Position numbers and translations under genes: made by a program. 64,000 nt of DNA from DYKG01 sp964596185 (GTDB lineage Bacteria > Muiribacteriota > Ozemobacteria > Ozemobacterales > Ozemobacteraceae), in contig CAZQUE010000006.1 in assembly GCA_964596185.1 (NCBI GenBank), forward strand, positions 1 to 64,000, written 5' to 3'. The notes beneath the pieces were generated by a model, which saw only the letters and a list, made by a program, of their open reading frames with translations, searched no databases and was not told the DNA's origin. Below are positions 16,792-25,005 of the stretch, in pieces. Numbering within the stretch: the stretch's first letter is position 1; every line of letters starts with the position of its first letter.

Positions 16792-18390
16792 ATGTCTGGA
16801 AAAAGCTGTATCAGTTATCTAAATTTCGACCATTCCGGGAAGCTTTATCGCAACCTTCCAATCCCGGAATTGATGGAAAAAGCAATCAACCGTGGCGAAG
16901 GCAGACTGGCAGCCAACGGAGCTCTACTCATCGACCGCAACAACGGTACCCGGTTCGGCAGATCGCCAAATGATCGATTTATCGTAAAAACCCCGGGAAC
17001 CGACGATGTCTGGTGGGGCGAGATAAACAAACCCATTTCTGAAGAAAACTGGAAAAAAGTTTTTGCCGCTTCAAAAGAATATTTGAAAGAAAAAGATGTA
17101 TTTGTTTTCGATGGCTTTGCCGGCGCTGACCCAAAGCATCGCCTGCAAGTCAGGGTCGTCGCAGAAAAGGCCTGGCATGCACTTTTTTCTGCAACACTTT
17201 TTATCAAACCGGGAAAAAATGACAGAATCGATGACACACCCGGCTTCACCGTTTTCAATGTCTGTGATTTTTATCCACAGAACTGGAAAGAAATGGGCCT
17301 CAATTCAGATGTTTTCATTCTGGTAAACTTCCAGGAAAAAATAATACTCATCGGCGGTTCGCATTACGGCGGAGAGATTAAAAAAGGCATTTTCTCGGTA
17401 ATGAATTATTTGCTTCCCAAGAATGGCGTTTTTCCAATGCATTGTTCGGCAAATGTCGGCAAGAATGGCGAAACCGGACTGTTCTTTGGCCTTAGTGGTA
17501 CAGGTAAAACTACATTGTCTGCTGACCCCGAAAGACGTTTGATCGGTGATGACGAACACGGCTGGACCGAATCCGGCATTTTCAATTTCGAAGGCGGTTG
17601 CTATGCAAAGTGCATCAAGCTTTCCCGCGAAGCTGAACCGCAGATTTTCGACGCAATCCGCTTCGGATCCATTCTCGAAAACGTCGTTGTCGATGAAAAC
17701 CGTGTACCCGACTATGACAGAGACACCATTACCGAAAATTCACGAGCCACCTACCCTACAAGTCATATTGATAACTGTGTTCAAGAAGGTATGGGCAGTC
17801 ACCCAAAAAACATTTTCTTTCTTGCTGCCGATGCTTTCGGCGTATTGCCGCCAATCGCCCGTCTTTCCCCCGAACAGGCGATGTACCATTTCCTGTCAGG
17901 CTACACAGCTAAGCTCGCTGGGACTGAATCAGGCATAGATAAGCCGACCGCAACATTTTCAGCCTGCTTTGGCGCACCTTTCATGGTACATCATCCCTTT
18001 ACCTATGCAAAAATGCTCGGCGAAAACATGAAGAAGCACAATACGCGAATCTGGCTGGTAAACACAGGCTGGAGCGGTGGTGCATACGGAACCGGCTCAC
18101 GCATGAAAATCAAATACACCAGAGCTCTGCTAAAAGCAGCTCTTGACGGCAGTCTCGACCAGGTTAAGTTTGTCAAAGACCCGATTTTCGGCGTTGAAAT
18201 TCCCGCAAGCTGTCCTGGCGTACCTGAAGAAATTCTTACTCCGGTTAATACATGGCAGGACAAGAAAGCCTTCAGAAATACCGCCGCTGATCTGGCAAGA
18301 AGATTCGCCGCCAACTTCAAAACCTTTGAAGCTCAGGTCGACGCGGAAGTAAAAAAAGCTGGGCCAGTCCTGCAGGAAAGCGCAAGCTGA
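16792..18390 (+). CDS. pckA: Phosphoenolpyruvate carboxykinase (ATP)
   Basis: A 532-residue cytoplasmic enzyme of the ATP-dependent PEPCK family, which interconverts oxaloacetate plus ATP with PEP plus CO2. The kinase-1 loop GLSGTGKTTLSA (near residue 233) and the kinase-2 motif with LIGDDEHGW are intact; FGRSPNDRFIVKTP near the N-terminus, HCSANVGKNG and the R-ATYPTSHIDN region bind substrate and metal. I start at the ATG at 16792 (AAGGAG nine bases before it), not at the upstream in-frame ATG at 16729 that lies inside the promoter. Length is typical. With transketolase nearby it fits gluconeogenic or fermentative central carbon metabolism. A bidirectional terminator separates it from clpX. 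Confidence 0.97.
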   Translation: MSGKSCISYLNFDHSGKLYRNLPIPELMEKAINRGEGRLAANGALLIDRNNGTRFGRSPNDRFIVKTPGTDDVWWGEINKPISEENWKKVFAASKEYLKEKDVFVFDGFAGADPKHRLQVRVVAEKAWHALFSATLFIKPGKNDRIDDTPGFTVFNVCDFYPQNWKEMGLNSDVFILVNFQEKIILIGGSHYGGEIKKGIFSVMNYLLPKNGVFPMHCSANVGKNGETGLFFGLSGTGKTTLSADPERRLIGDDEHGWTESGIFNFEGGCYAKCIKLSREAEPQIFDAIRFGSILENVVVDENRVPDYDRDTITENSRATYPTSHIDNCVQEGMGSHPKNIFFLAADAFGVLPPIARLSPEQAMYHFLSGYTAKLAGTESGIDKPTATFSACFGAPFMVHHPFTYAKMLGENMKKHNTRIWLVNTGWSGGAYGTGSRMKIKYTRALLKAALDGSLDQVKFVKDPIFGVEIPASCPGVPEEILTPVNTWQDKKAFRNTAADLARRFAANFKTFEAQVDAEVKKAGPVLQESAS

Positions 18391-18420
18391 CAAAATCTGC
18401 AGCAAATAACCCGGACTAAC

Positions 18421-18457
18421 AAAAAGTGGCAGTCTCTTTGTGAGACTGCCACTTTTT
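18421..18457. terminator. Bidirectional terminator between pckA and clpX
   Basis: A perfect 16-pair stem (18421-18436, 18442-18457) with a five-base loop. It has A5 on one side and T5 on the other, so it can stop the convergent pckA and clpX transcripts. Confidence 0.92.
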
Positions 18458-18527
18458 ACATCAATATTTAACTTAAAAGCCCCTTATTGTTTTTCGCTGC
18501 AACTCACAAGAAGCTTTTTCAGTATTC

Positions 18528-19841
18528 TCAGGCGATCAGCTCCTGAGCCTGTGTTTCCTGAACTATTTCTTCTTTTTGGCTAAGCTCTTCAAGCTCACGT
18601 TTGAAATCGTCTTCCTGACTTTGCAGTTGTTGGTCCACGTACTCTGAGGTAACCAGGATCTGCTTTTTGTCATTTTCCCGCAGCAAAAACATGTCGTTGC
18701 GCAAAATACGCTCAAAGACGGCCCGCAAACCTCTCGCTCCGGTTTTTCTTTCCATGGCCACTTCGACTACGCGAACTATGCCGTCGTCAGTGAATTTCAG
18801 CTCGCATCCATCCATTTCACAAAGTTTGGCATACTGGCGAACGATCGCATTTTTAGGCTCTTTAAGAATCCGGATAAATTCATCTTTGCCAAGACCGTTC
18901 AAGGCAACCTTGACCGGCAATCGGCCGACGAATTCTGGAATAAAGCCATATTCCATCAGGTCTTCAGCTTCAACCTGGTGGAATAATGAAGAGTCGGCCT
19001 TGTCTTTAGGCTGAGGATCAGTGCCAAAACCAATGCCCGTATTTTTGCGAGTGCGTTTTTCGATAATCTTTTCGAGACCGACGAAGGCGCCACCGCAGAT
19101 GAATAGAACATGCCGGGTATCGATTTTTACAACCTGCTGTGACATGGGGTTTTTTCGACCGGCAGTCAACGGAACATTGGCCTCGGTACCTTCAATTAGT
19201 TTTAGAAACGCCTGCTGTACGCCTTCCCCAGAGACATCTCTCGAAATCGAAACATTGTTTGAGGTCTTGGTTTTTTTGTCGATTTCATCAAGATAAACTA
19301 TGCCTTTTTGAGCCTCTTCGGCTTCGTAATTCGCATCGATAAGCAATGACAAGAGTACGTTTTCAACATCATCGCCAACGTAGCCTGCCTCGGTGAAACT
19401 AGTACAATCGCCGATGGCGAAGGGGACTTTCAAAATTTTGGAAAGAGTTCTGGCAATAAGAGTTTTGCCACTGCCAGTTGGGCCAAGCAACAAAATATTG
19501 GATTTCTCGAATTCAACGTCGGTATCGTTGATCATCGAAAGAATCTTATAATGGTTGTAAACTGCCAGAGAAATGACTTTTTTGGCGGTTTCCTGACCAA
19601 TTACATAATCCGAAAGAGCATTATAAATTTTTCTCGGGCTGTATTCACGAACAATCTGATACAGATCAACTTTTCCTGGGCTTGAGGCCGCTCCTGGAGC
19701 GTTTTTCAAGCTCGCATCCTTGCGCAGAAAAATATCACTGGCAGTTGAAACACAGGTTTTGCATAGAATCACCCCGTCGGTGTTTTTAACAAAATCACCG
19801 CCGCGACGAAGATCTTTTCCACAAAATACGCAGTAACTCAT
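18528..19841 (-). CDS. clpX: ATP-dependent protease ATPase subunit ClpX
   Basis: A 437-residue AAA+ unfoldase. The N-terminal zinc-binding domain has Cys4, Cys7, Cys27 and Cys30; Walker A is GPTGSGKT, Walker B is GIVYLDEIDK, the pore loop is the EAGYVGDDVENV stretch, and IGFGTD is the IGF loop that docks on ClpP. Sensor and arginine-finger regions follow (PEFVGRLPV, GARGLRAVFE). ClpX unfolds tagged proteins and feeds them to ClpP. clpP and tig, often adjacent, are not in the window, so clpX is a single-gene unit here. AGGAG lies upstream of the ATG. The C-terminal ~35 residues are glutamate/glutamine rich. Confidence 0.97.
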   Translation of the reverse strand: MSYCVFCGKDLRRGGDFVKNTDGVILCKTCVSTASDIFLRKDASLKNAPGAASSPGKVDLYQIVREYSPRKIYNALSDYVIGQETAKKVISLAVYNHYKILSMINDTDVEFEKSNILLLGPTGSGKTLIARTLSKILKVPFAIGDCTSFTEAGYVGDDVENVLLSLLIDANYEAEEAQKGIVYLDEIDKKTKTSNNVSISRDVSGEGVQQAFLKLIEGTEANVPLTAGRKNPMSQQVVKIDTRHVLFICGGAFVGLEKIIEKRTRKNTGIGFGTDPQPKDKADSSLFHQVEAEDLMEYGFIPEFVGRLPVKVALNGLGKDEFIRILKEPKNAIVRQYAKLCEMDGCELKFTDDGIVRVVEVAMERKTGARGLRAVFERILRNDMFLLRENDKKQILVTSEYVDQQLQSQEDDFKRELEELSQKEEIVQETQAQELIA

Positions 19842-19878
19842 TTTTTAACTCCTGTGGCTTTCAAGCCCTTGTTTTGAA

Positions 19879-19912
19879 TTGCTATTCTATAGCAAAACTC
19901 GCGAAACATAAA
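19879..19912 (-). promoter_or_regulatory. Probable clpX promoter with a palindrome over the -10
   Basis: On the minus strand TTTATG (19907-19912) and TAGAAT (19884-19889) are 17 bases apart. The -10 sits inside a perfect palindrome, TTGCTAT and ATAGCAA around three bases (19879-19895). The -35 is poor, so an activator or stress regulator may be involved. Confidence 0.45.
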
Positions 19913-19922
19913 GCCTTTTTAA

Positions 19923-19957
19923 ACAAAAAAGGCTGCCCCTTTTGGGGGGCAGCCCGT
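19923..19957 (-). terminator. Terminator of the M4 metallopeptidase gene
   Basis: A nine-pair GC-rich stem (GGCTGCCCC / GGGGCAGCC at 19931-19939 and 19946-19954). On the minus strand it is followed by TTTTTTGTTT. Confidence 0.88.
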
Positions 19958-19970
19958 TTTAACTTAACGA

Positions 19971-21611
19971 TCAGAGTTCGTTGTGGACTTCGAGGAATTT
20001 TTTTGCACGATTCAGATCATCGGCGGTCATAACAGCGCCATTATAGCTCTGTGCAACGATGCCGCGTTTGGCAAAAATTTCTTCGAGCTGTGCCTGATGC
20101 TGACCTTCGAAAAGATTCTGGTCTGCTGTAACCAGGGCGTTATAGCCATCCATGAAAGTCGGGCGGCTACCATTCAGGTAATAATGGCTCTTGTAGATCA
20201 AAGGATCAGAGATTTCTTTGCCCAGCGCTTTTCTGATATCCCATAATACTGCGCCCCAGATTTTACCATCGGCGTGAACTTCGCCGTGGATATCTTCGGG
20301 ATAATGCAGATCGTTTTCAACATTTCTCAAAAAGGGTTTACCCATTTTGGCACAAACATATTCACCGAGTTTTGAATCATTGGTTACAGAACAGGCAAAA
20401 TAGTCGGCCTGACCTTCATTGATAGCTCCTGATTCTCCGCTGTAGGCAAGATAAGTAATCGAGTTGAGAACTGCATGCGAATATTCATGATAAGCAACCG
20501 ATGCTTCTTTGGCCAGATCGTTGAACTTATTGCCGTCGCCAAAGGCAAAAGACTGCTGCCAGGGGCTGAAATAAGCATTATCGTAATTGTCGCCAAGATG
20601 AACAACAGCTTTCATAGGTTTATCAAGCTTGTCATGACCAAGAACATCTTTATAGAAATCATGAATGGTGGTGATGTAATTGTACATATTCACTTCATCA
20701 AAGTGGGTGTGATCGGGTTCGTAAATATGGACGTTTTCATCACTGACTGATTCAGGGCCATCTTCGTTGTCAATTTTTGCATAAAGCCCGGTCAGAGTAT
20801 TGGTGGTGAGATGAAGAAGAGGTTCTTCGGTAACTTCACAGATCATGGGATTGGTAACATAAAGTGCGCCTTTGCCAGTTTCGGCGAAATTCATTTCGTT
20901 ATTGCTTCTGATAATATCACCAGTGTCGGCATCGACGACGATTTCCCAGTCACCAAGGGGTTCATCCACAGGAAGTCGGGTGACATAGGCCATTTTGCCG
21001 GTTTTATTTTCGCAGGGAATAATCTGAAGTTCGGCCTGAGGCATGGCACGAAATTTATTGGCTTTGATCGATTCACGGGCTTTGCCGATAGCCTGGTATT
21101 TTCCCAGGGTTATCTGATTGGTGATCTCATCGATAGTCGGCAGAGAGCCGTTTGCCAGAGTAACAACCCCGTCTTTGTCAACGTGCAGTTCAATTTTCGC
21201 ATCATTGACCCATACGCCATCGATAATCATCTGAAAGCCCACATGGCTTACCAGGCCGTTACGTTCGTTCTTAACGACTCTGAGAATTTCTACGTCACGA
21301 TCGGTTGGCAGATTGAAAATTTCAGCATTTTCGCGAATGTAATTCATCGCAGCTTCAACGATGTTGCCAGAAAACGGGGAAGATAAATCGCCGCGCAAAC
21401 TTGAAATTCTTTCGCCATCTTCGGTGACGATAAGCATTTCAACATTGCCTGCCAATGATTTATTCTTGAAAAGCTTCTTGATCAGTTGTGGATTGACCTG
21501 CACCTGTTTGTTCAGTTTCTTGCCAGTATTAACCTGGGTAGGAGACACATCAAAAGCCAGTGCCTGCGAACAAATAAAAGCGCCTAAGGCGGTAATCAAA
21601 ATCTTTTTCAT
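19971..21611 (-). CDS. Secreted M4 (thermolysin-like) metallopeptidase
   Basis: A 546-residue secreted zinc protease. The signal peptide is MKKILITALGAFICSQALA. A prodomain of FTP/PepSY type spans about residues 20-240, with LPVDEPLGDWEIVVDADTG near its end. The catalytic region has HEYSH (HExxH, about residues 375-379) and, 20-odd residues on, GAINEGQADYFA, which supplies the third zinc ligand glutamate. Such enzymes are released extracellularly or to the periplasm, fold with the help of the prodomain and degrade proteins for nutrition. I use the ATG at 21611, preceded by GGAGGG, rather than the in-frame ATG at 21653. A single-gene unit with its own promoter and terminator. Confidence 0.9.
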   Translation of the reverse strand: MKKILITALGAFICSQALAFDVSPTQVNTGKKLNKQVQVNPQLIKKLFKNKSLAGNVEMLIVTEDGERISSLRGDLSSPFSGNIVEAAMNYIRENAEIFNLPTDRDVEILRVVKNERNGLVSHVGFQMIIDGVWVNDAKIELHVDKDGVVTLANGSLPTIDEITNQITLGKYQAIGKARESIKANKFRAMPQAELQIIPCENKTGKMAYVTRLPVDEPLGDWEIVVDADTGDIIRSNNEMNFAETGKGALYVTNPMICEVTEEPLLHLTTNTLTGLYAKIDNEDGPESVSDENVHIYEPDHTHFDEVNMYNYITTIHDFYKDVLGHDKLDKPMKAVVHLGDNYDNAYFSPWQQSFAFGDGNKFNDLAKEASVAYHEYSHAVLNSITYLAYSGESGAINEGQADYFACSVTNDSKLGEYVCAKMGKPFLRNVENDLHYPEDIHGEVHADGKIWGAVLWDIRKALGKEISDPLIYKSHYYLNGSRPTFMDGYNALVTADQNLFEGQHQAQLEEIFAKRGIVAQSYNGAVMTADDLNRAKKFLEVHNEL

Positions 21612-21644
21612 GTACACCCTCCGTACCTTATAACTTATTTGTAA

Positions 21645-21673
21645 AGTATACACACCGTTTGCATACCCCGCAA
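21645..21673 (-). promoter_or_regulatory. Promoter of the M4 metallopeptidase gene
   Basis: On the minus strand TTGCGG (21668-21673) and TATACT (21645-21650) are separated by exactly 17 bases. The leader to the ATG at 21611 is about 27 bases and contains GGAGGG. Confidence 0.7.
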
Positions 21674-21724
21674 GGAAAGTTCAGACATTTTTATGATTTT
21701 GTATGATTTATAAAACTAAAAGCA

Positions 21725-21760
21725 AAACGCGAGATCTGCACTCATTGAGATCTCGCGTTT
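21725..21760 (-). terminator. Terminator of the tRNA operon
   Basis: A perfect 13-pair stem (21725-21737, 21748-21760) with a ten-base loop, followed on the minus strand by a T-rich stretch. It lies seven bases past the tRNA-Glu 3' end. Confidence 0.88.
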
Positions 21761-21766
21761 CACCAG

Positions 21767-21839
<73 letters not shown>

Positions 21840-21860
21840 AGGACATTCATTTTGTGCGTT

Positions 21861-21934
21861 TGGGCCCAGCTGGACTCGAACCAGCGACCATCCGGTTATG
21901 AGCCGGAGGCTCTAACCAACTGAGCTATAGGCCC
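21861..21934 (-). tRNA. tRNA with CAT anticodon (elongator Met or lysidine-modified Ile2)
   Basis: A 74-base cloverleaf. The acceptor GGGCCTA pairs with TGGGCCC (one G-U), the anticodon loop is CTCATAA, and the T arm is GCTGGTTCGAGTCCAGC. G1-C72 pairing and lack of the GGG/CCC anticodon-stem signature exclude initiator tRNA. Choosing between Met and Ile2 would need identity-element scoring. CCA is not encoded. Confidence 0.93.
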
Positions 21935-21948
21935 GTGACGTAAATATG

Positions 21949-21977
21949 ATCTTAACACAGACCATTAAAGAAAGCAA
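21949..21977 (-). promoter_or_regulatory. Promoter of the tRNA pair
   Basis: On the minus strand TTGCTT (21972-21977) and TAAGAT (21949-21954) with a 17-base spacer. The start of transcription would be near 21942, about eight bases before the first tRNA. Confidence 0.65.
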
Positions 21978-21985
21978 GCACTTTT

Positions 21986-23125
21986 TTATTCCATGTAAAA
22001 TTCTTTTAATTTTTTGGAACGACTTGGGTGCCGCAGCTTTCTGAGAGCCTTTGCTTCAATCTGGCGAATGCGTTCGCGGGTAACACCAAACTTTTGTCCG
22101 ACTTCTTCCAGGGTTCTCTGCCAACCGTCTTCAAGACCAAACCGATACTTAATAACTCTTGACTCACGCTCGGTAAGAGTTGCCAGAACCTTATTGATCT
22201 GTTCTTTTAGAATCAGATTGAAAGCAGTTTCTGCCGGCGGCAAAGCCGATTTGTCTTCGACAAAGTCGCCAAGATGCGAATCTTCTTCGCCATTGATTGG
22301 TGTTTCAAGCGAAATTGGATCCATGGCGGTCTTCATGATATTTTTAACTTTTTCAACCGGCAGGCCAACTTCGACCGCGAGTTCTTCAACCGCCGGATCT
22401 CGACCAAGCTTTTGCACCAGCTTGCGTGAAGCCTTGCGCAACTTGTTGATGGTTTCAACCATGTGCACCGGAATGCGGATGGTTCTTGCCTGATCAGCTA
22501 TGGCGCGGGTAATTGCCTGTCTGATCCACCAGATGGCATAAGTGGAAAACTTGTAGCCTTTGCGGTATTTGAATTTTTCGACGGCTCTTATCAGACCCTG
22601 GTTTCCCTCCTGAATCAGGTCAAGAAACAACAGGCCGCGCTTCGTGTATTTTTTTGCAACCGAAACCACTAGTCTGAGGTTGGCTTCGATAAGCTTGCGC
22701 TGCGCCTCGGAATCTCCATGTTCAATGCGCTTGGCAAGAGTTACTTCTTCCTGCATTGTCAGTAGTCTAATTTTACCGATTTCGCGCAAATAAACGCGAA
22801 CTGAGTCATCGATATCATCGAAATCCTGCTGAGCCTTTTCTTCTTCTTCTTCTTTTTTGTCTTCAGCAGCTACCGGAACCTTTTTGTCGAGTCGAACTTC
22901 ATCGTCGTCGACCAGTTCGACATTCCGATCCATAAGCTCATTGATGATTTCTTCAAAAGCTTCGGTCGGCAATCCATCCGGCAATGCCTTGTTTATTTCC
23001 TGATAAGATAAATAACCCTGCTGGGTACCAAGCTCCAGCAAGTCATTTCTAATTTCTTCAAGGGTGCGAGGGTCCTTCTTTTTGGAAGCCTTGGCCTTGG
23101 TTTGCGTTGCCTGCTCTGAATTCAT
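21986..23125 (-). CDS. rpoD: RNA polymerase primary sigma factor (sigma70)
   Basis: A 379-residue primary sigma factor. An N-terminal region 1.1-like domain covers roughly residues 20-80 and an acidic linker follows. Region 1.2 is DSVRVYLREIGKIRLLTMQEE, region 2 contains LIQEGNQGLIRAVEKFKY and the -10-binding YAIWWIRQAITRAI, then region 3, and region 4 ends with the helix-turn-helix TLEEVGQKFGVTRERIRQIE. There is no large non-conserved insert. It directs RNA polymerase to the TTGACA/TATAAT promoters found throughout the window. The ATG at 23125 has GAGG eight bases upstream; the in-frame TTG at 23140 is less likely. It follows dnaG by 23 bases, the classic dnaG-rpoD macromolecular-synthesis pairing, though without rpsU. 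Confidence 0.97.
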   Translation of the reverse strand: MNSEQATQTKAKASKKKDPRTLEEIRNDLLELGTQQGYLSYQEINKALPDGLPTEAFEEIINELMDRNVELVDDDEVRLDKKVPVAAEDKKEEEEEKAQQDFDDIDDSVRVYLREIGKIRLLTMQEEVTLAKRIEHGDSEAQRKLIEANLRLVVSVAKKYTKRGLLFLDLIQEGNQGLIRAVEKFKYRKGYKFSTYAIWWIRQAITRAIADQARTIRIPVHMVETINKLRKASRKLVQKLGRDPAVEELAVEVGLPVEKVKNIMKTAMDPISLETPINGEEDSHLGDFVEDKSALPPAETAFNLILKEQINKVLATLTERESRVIKYRFGLEDGWQRTLEEVGQKFGVTRERIRQIEAKALRKLRHPSRSKKLKEFYME

Positions 23126-23148
23126 AAGTGTTTTCCTCAACTAGGTAG

Positions 23149-24921
23149 TCAATAAAGCAAGTCAATCTTGCGTTTAATTTCAATCTGCTCCATGCTGAGC
23201 AGAGCCAGTTGTCTGTCATCGCCTTTCTTTTCAACGTCTCTGATTTTTGACTGCAGTGTCTTCATTTCGTTTTCCAGTCGGCTCTTCAACAGGCCCTTGA
23301 CGCATTCCATGAAAGGTTCAGGCGGCCGATCTTCAAGCGTAGTGATCAACTCACTCAGACGGGAAATCAACTCTGGTTCATCGAGTGCTGCCAGAATCTC
23401 TGCCGGTTTCAGCGCACCACTTGCCGCCTGTTGCTGAAAGCTTATTGCTTCAAATAACTTTTTCAAGCGGGGGTCGGTAAAATCTTCCGGCGAGAGAAGC
23501 GCGCGCACACGCTCCAGCTCTTCAGGCTGCTCGAGCAGATGCTTGAGCACCCATTCCTGCCTCTGCACAGAGGCATTTAATTTCGGAGACACTATAGCCC
23601 TTTTCTTCTGTCCATCAACTGTTCTTGGCGCCTCGCTTCCGGCGAATTCCTTTTCAAGAGTCAGAGGTTCCATATCCAGCAGTTTCGAGATTTTTCGAAT
23701 CACTTCACTTCTCGCAATTGAACTGTGGATAGCGGGAATCAACTCTTTAAACTCCTGAATCAGCTTTTCTTTCAACTGGATTTCAAGGGGAGGCTTTAAA
23801 CCGCGGGTATGACTTTCTATCAGAAAAGTATATATATCTACCGCTTTTTCAAGCAGTTTTTTAAAATTTTCGGCCCCTTCACGACAGATAAAACTATCAG
23901 GGTCATCTTTAGGGTCAGGAAACGAAATAACCCTTGCATTGATCGGGGTATCCTTCTGGAGCGAAATCGCCCTCAGGGTCGCTCTTTGCCCTGCGGCATC
24001 AGCATCATAACAGAAGAACACCGTTTCGCAATTTCTTGCCAGCATGTGAATCTGGTCTGGGGTAATCGCCGTTCCGAGAGTGGCAACGACATTGGTTATG
24101 CCATGTTGTGTCAGACTGATTGCATCGAGATAACCCTCGACCACTATTGCAGAATTCAAACGCCTTATTGTCGGCAAGGCTTCGCGAAAGTTGAAAAGCA
24201 TTCTGCGCTTGTTAAATGTTTCAGTCTCGGGAGAATTTAAATACTTTGGCTCTTCATCGCCGCTGATGACTCGACCACCAAAACCTGCAACCCGACCATG
24301 ATTATCGACAATCGGAATCATCAGGCGATTCCTGAAGGTATCATAAAATCCATTGCCGGTTGTACGCGGCTTTACCAGTCCGGCCCGTTCCAATACCCGC
24401 AAATTTTCCTGGGTTCTTCCATATTTTTGCGTCAAAGCATCCCAGGATTCCAAGGAGAGCCCCATTCTAAATTTGCGGGCAGTATCGAAAGAGAGGCGAC
24501 GTTTGCGCAAATAATCACGGGCAACCTGACCCAAATCATTATCGACGAGATTCTTTTCATAAAACCTGGCCGCCTGATCAAGCATATTGAAAACTTCAGA
24601 TTTTTTCTCATATTCAGGGTCTTTTTCGGTTGGCAGCTCGATACCGACTCGCATTGCCAGATATTTTACCGTTTCCGGAAAGGTCATGTGCTCAAGCTCC
24701 ATAATGAAAGCAAAAACGTCGCCACCCTTGCCGCAACCAAAACAGTGATAGATCTGCTTGTCTGGAACGACATTGAAGCTGGGGGTTTTTTCTTTATGGA
24801 AGGGGCACAGGGCTTTATAATTATGACCGGAAGGAATCAGGCGTACATGTTCCCCGATGATCTGAACGATATCGGTTCTTTCCCGGATCTCTGCTATTAT
24901 TTCGTTTGAAATAATGCCCAA
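23149..24921 (-). CDS. dnaG: DNA primase
   Basis: A 590-residue bacterial replicative primase. The N-terminal CHC2 zinc finger (CPFHKEKTPSF, then HCFGCGKGGDVF) is at about residues 40-65. The RNA polymerase core follows with a TOPRIM domain around residues 255-340 (AIVVEGYLDAISL and FCYDADAAG). The C-terminal ~150 residues should bind the DnaB helicase. It makes RNA primers for both strands at the fork. The start is TTG at 24921, preceded by AGGAG seven bases away, and starts MGIISNEII. It forms an operon with rpoD. The window's other primase-like protein, in the integrated element, is of an unrelated type. Confidence 0.96.
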   Translation of the reverse strand: MGIISNEIIAEIRERTDIVQIIGEHVRLIPSGHNYKALCPFHKEKTPSFNVVPDKQIYHCFGCGKGGDVFAFIMELEHMTFPETVKYLAMRVGIELPTEKDPEYEKKSEVFNMLDQAARFYEKNLVDNDLGQVARDYLRKRRLSFDTARKFRMGLSLESWDALTQKYGRTQENLRVLERAGLVKPRTTGNGFYDTFRNRLMIPIVDNHGRVAGFGGRVISGDEEPKYLNSPETETFNKRRMLFNFREALPTIRRLNSAIVVEGYLDAISLTQHGITNVVATLGTAITPDQIHMLARNCETVFFCYDADAAGQRATLRAISLQKDTPINARVISFPDPKDDPDSFICREGAENFKKLLEKAVDIYTFLIESHTRGLKPPLEIQLKEKLIQEFKELIPAIHSSIARSEVIRKISKLLDMEPLTLEKEFAGSEAPRTVDGQKKRAIVSPKLNASVQRQEWVLKHLLEQPEELERVRALLSPEDFTDPRLKKLFEAISFQQQAASGALKPAEILAALDEPELISRLSELITTLEDRPPEPFMECVKGLLKSRLENEMKTLQSKIRDVEKKGDDRQLALLSMEQIEIKRKIDLLY

Positions 24922-25005
24922 GCGGTACTCCTGTTAAAACATATCGTAAAACGCGAATTGAATTTTCAATGGTAGATCAAATTCAAACAGGAGTCAATAA
25001 AATTT

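Noticed and set aside
20811..21386. A long open frame opposite the M4 peptidase gene, and similar ones opposite dnaG, gpsA and the diguanylate cyclase gene
   Set aside because: These are shadow frames of well-recognised genes and lack start signals or family resemblance.
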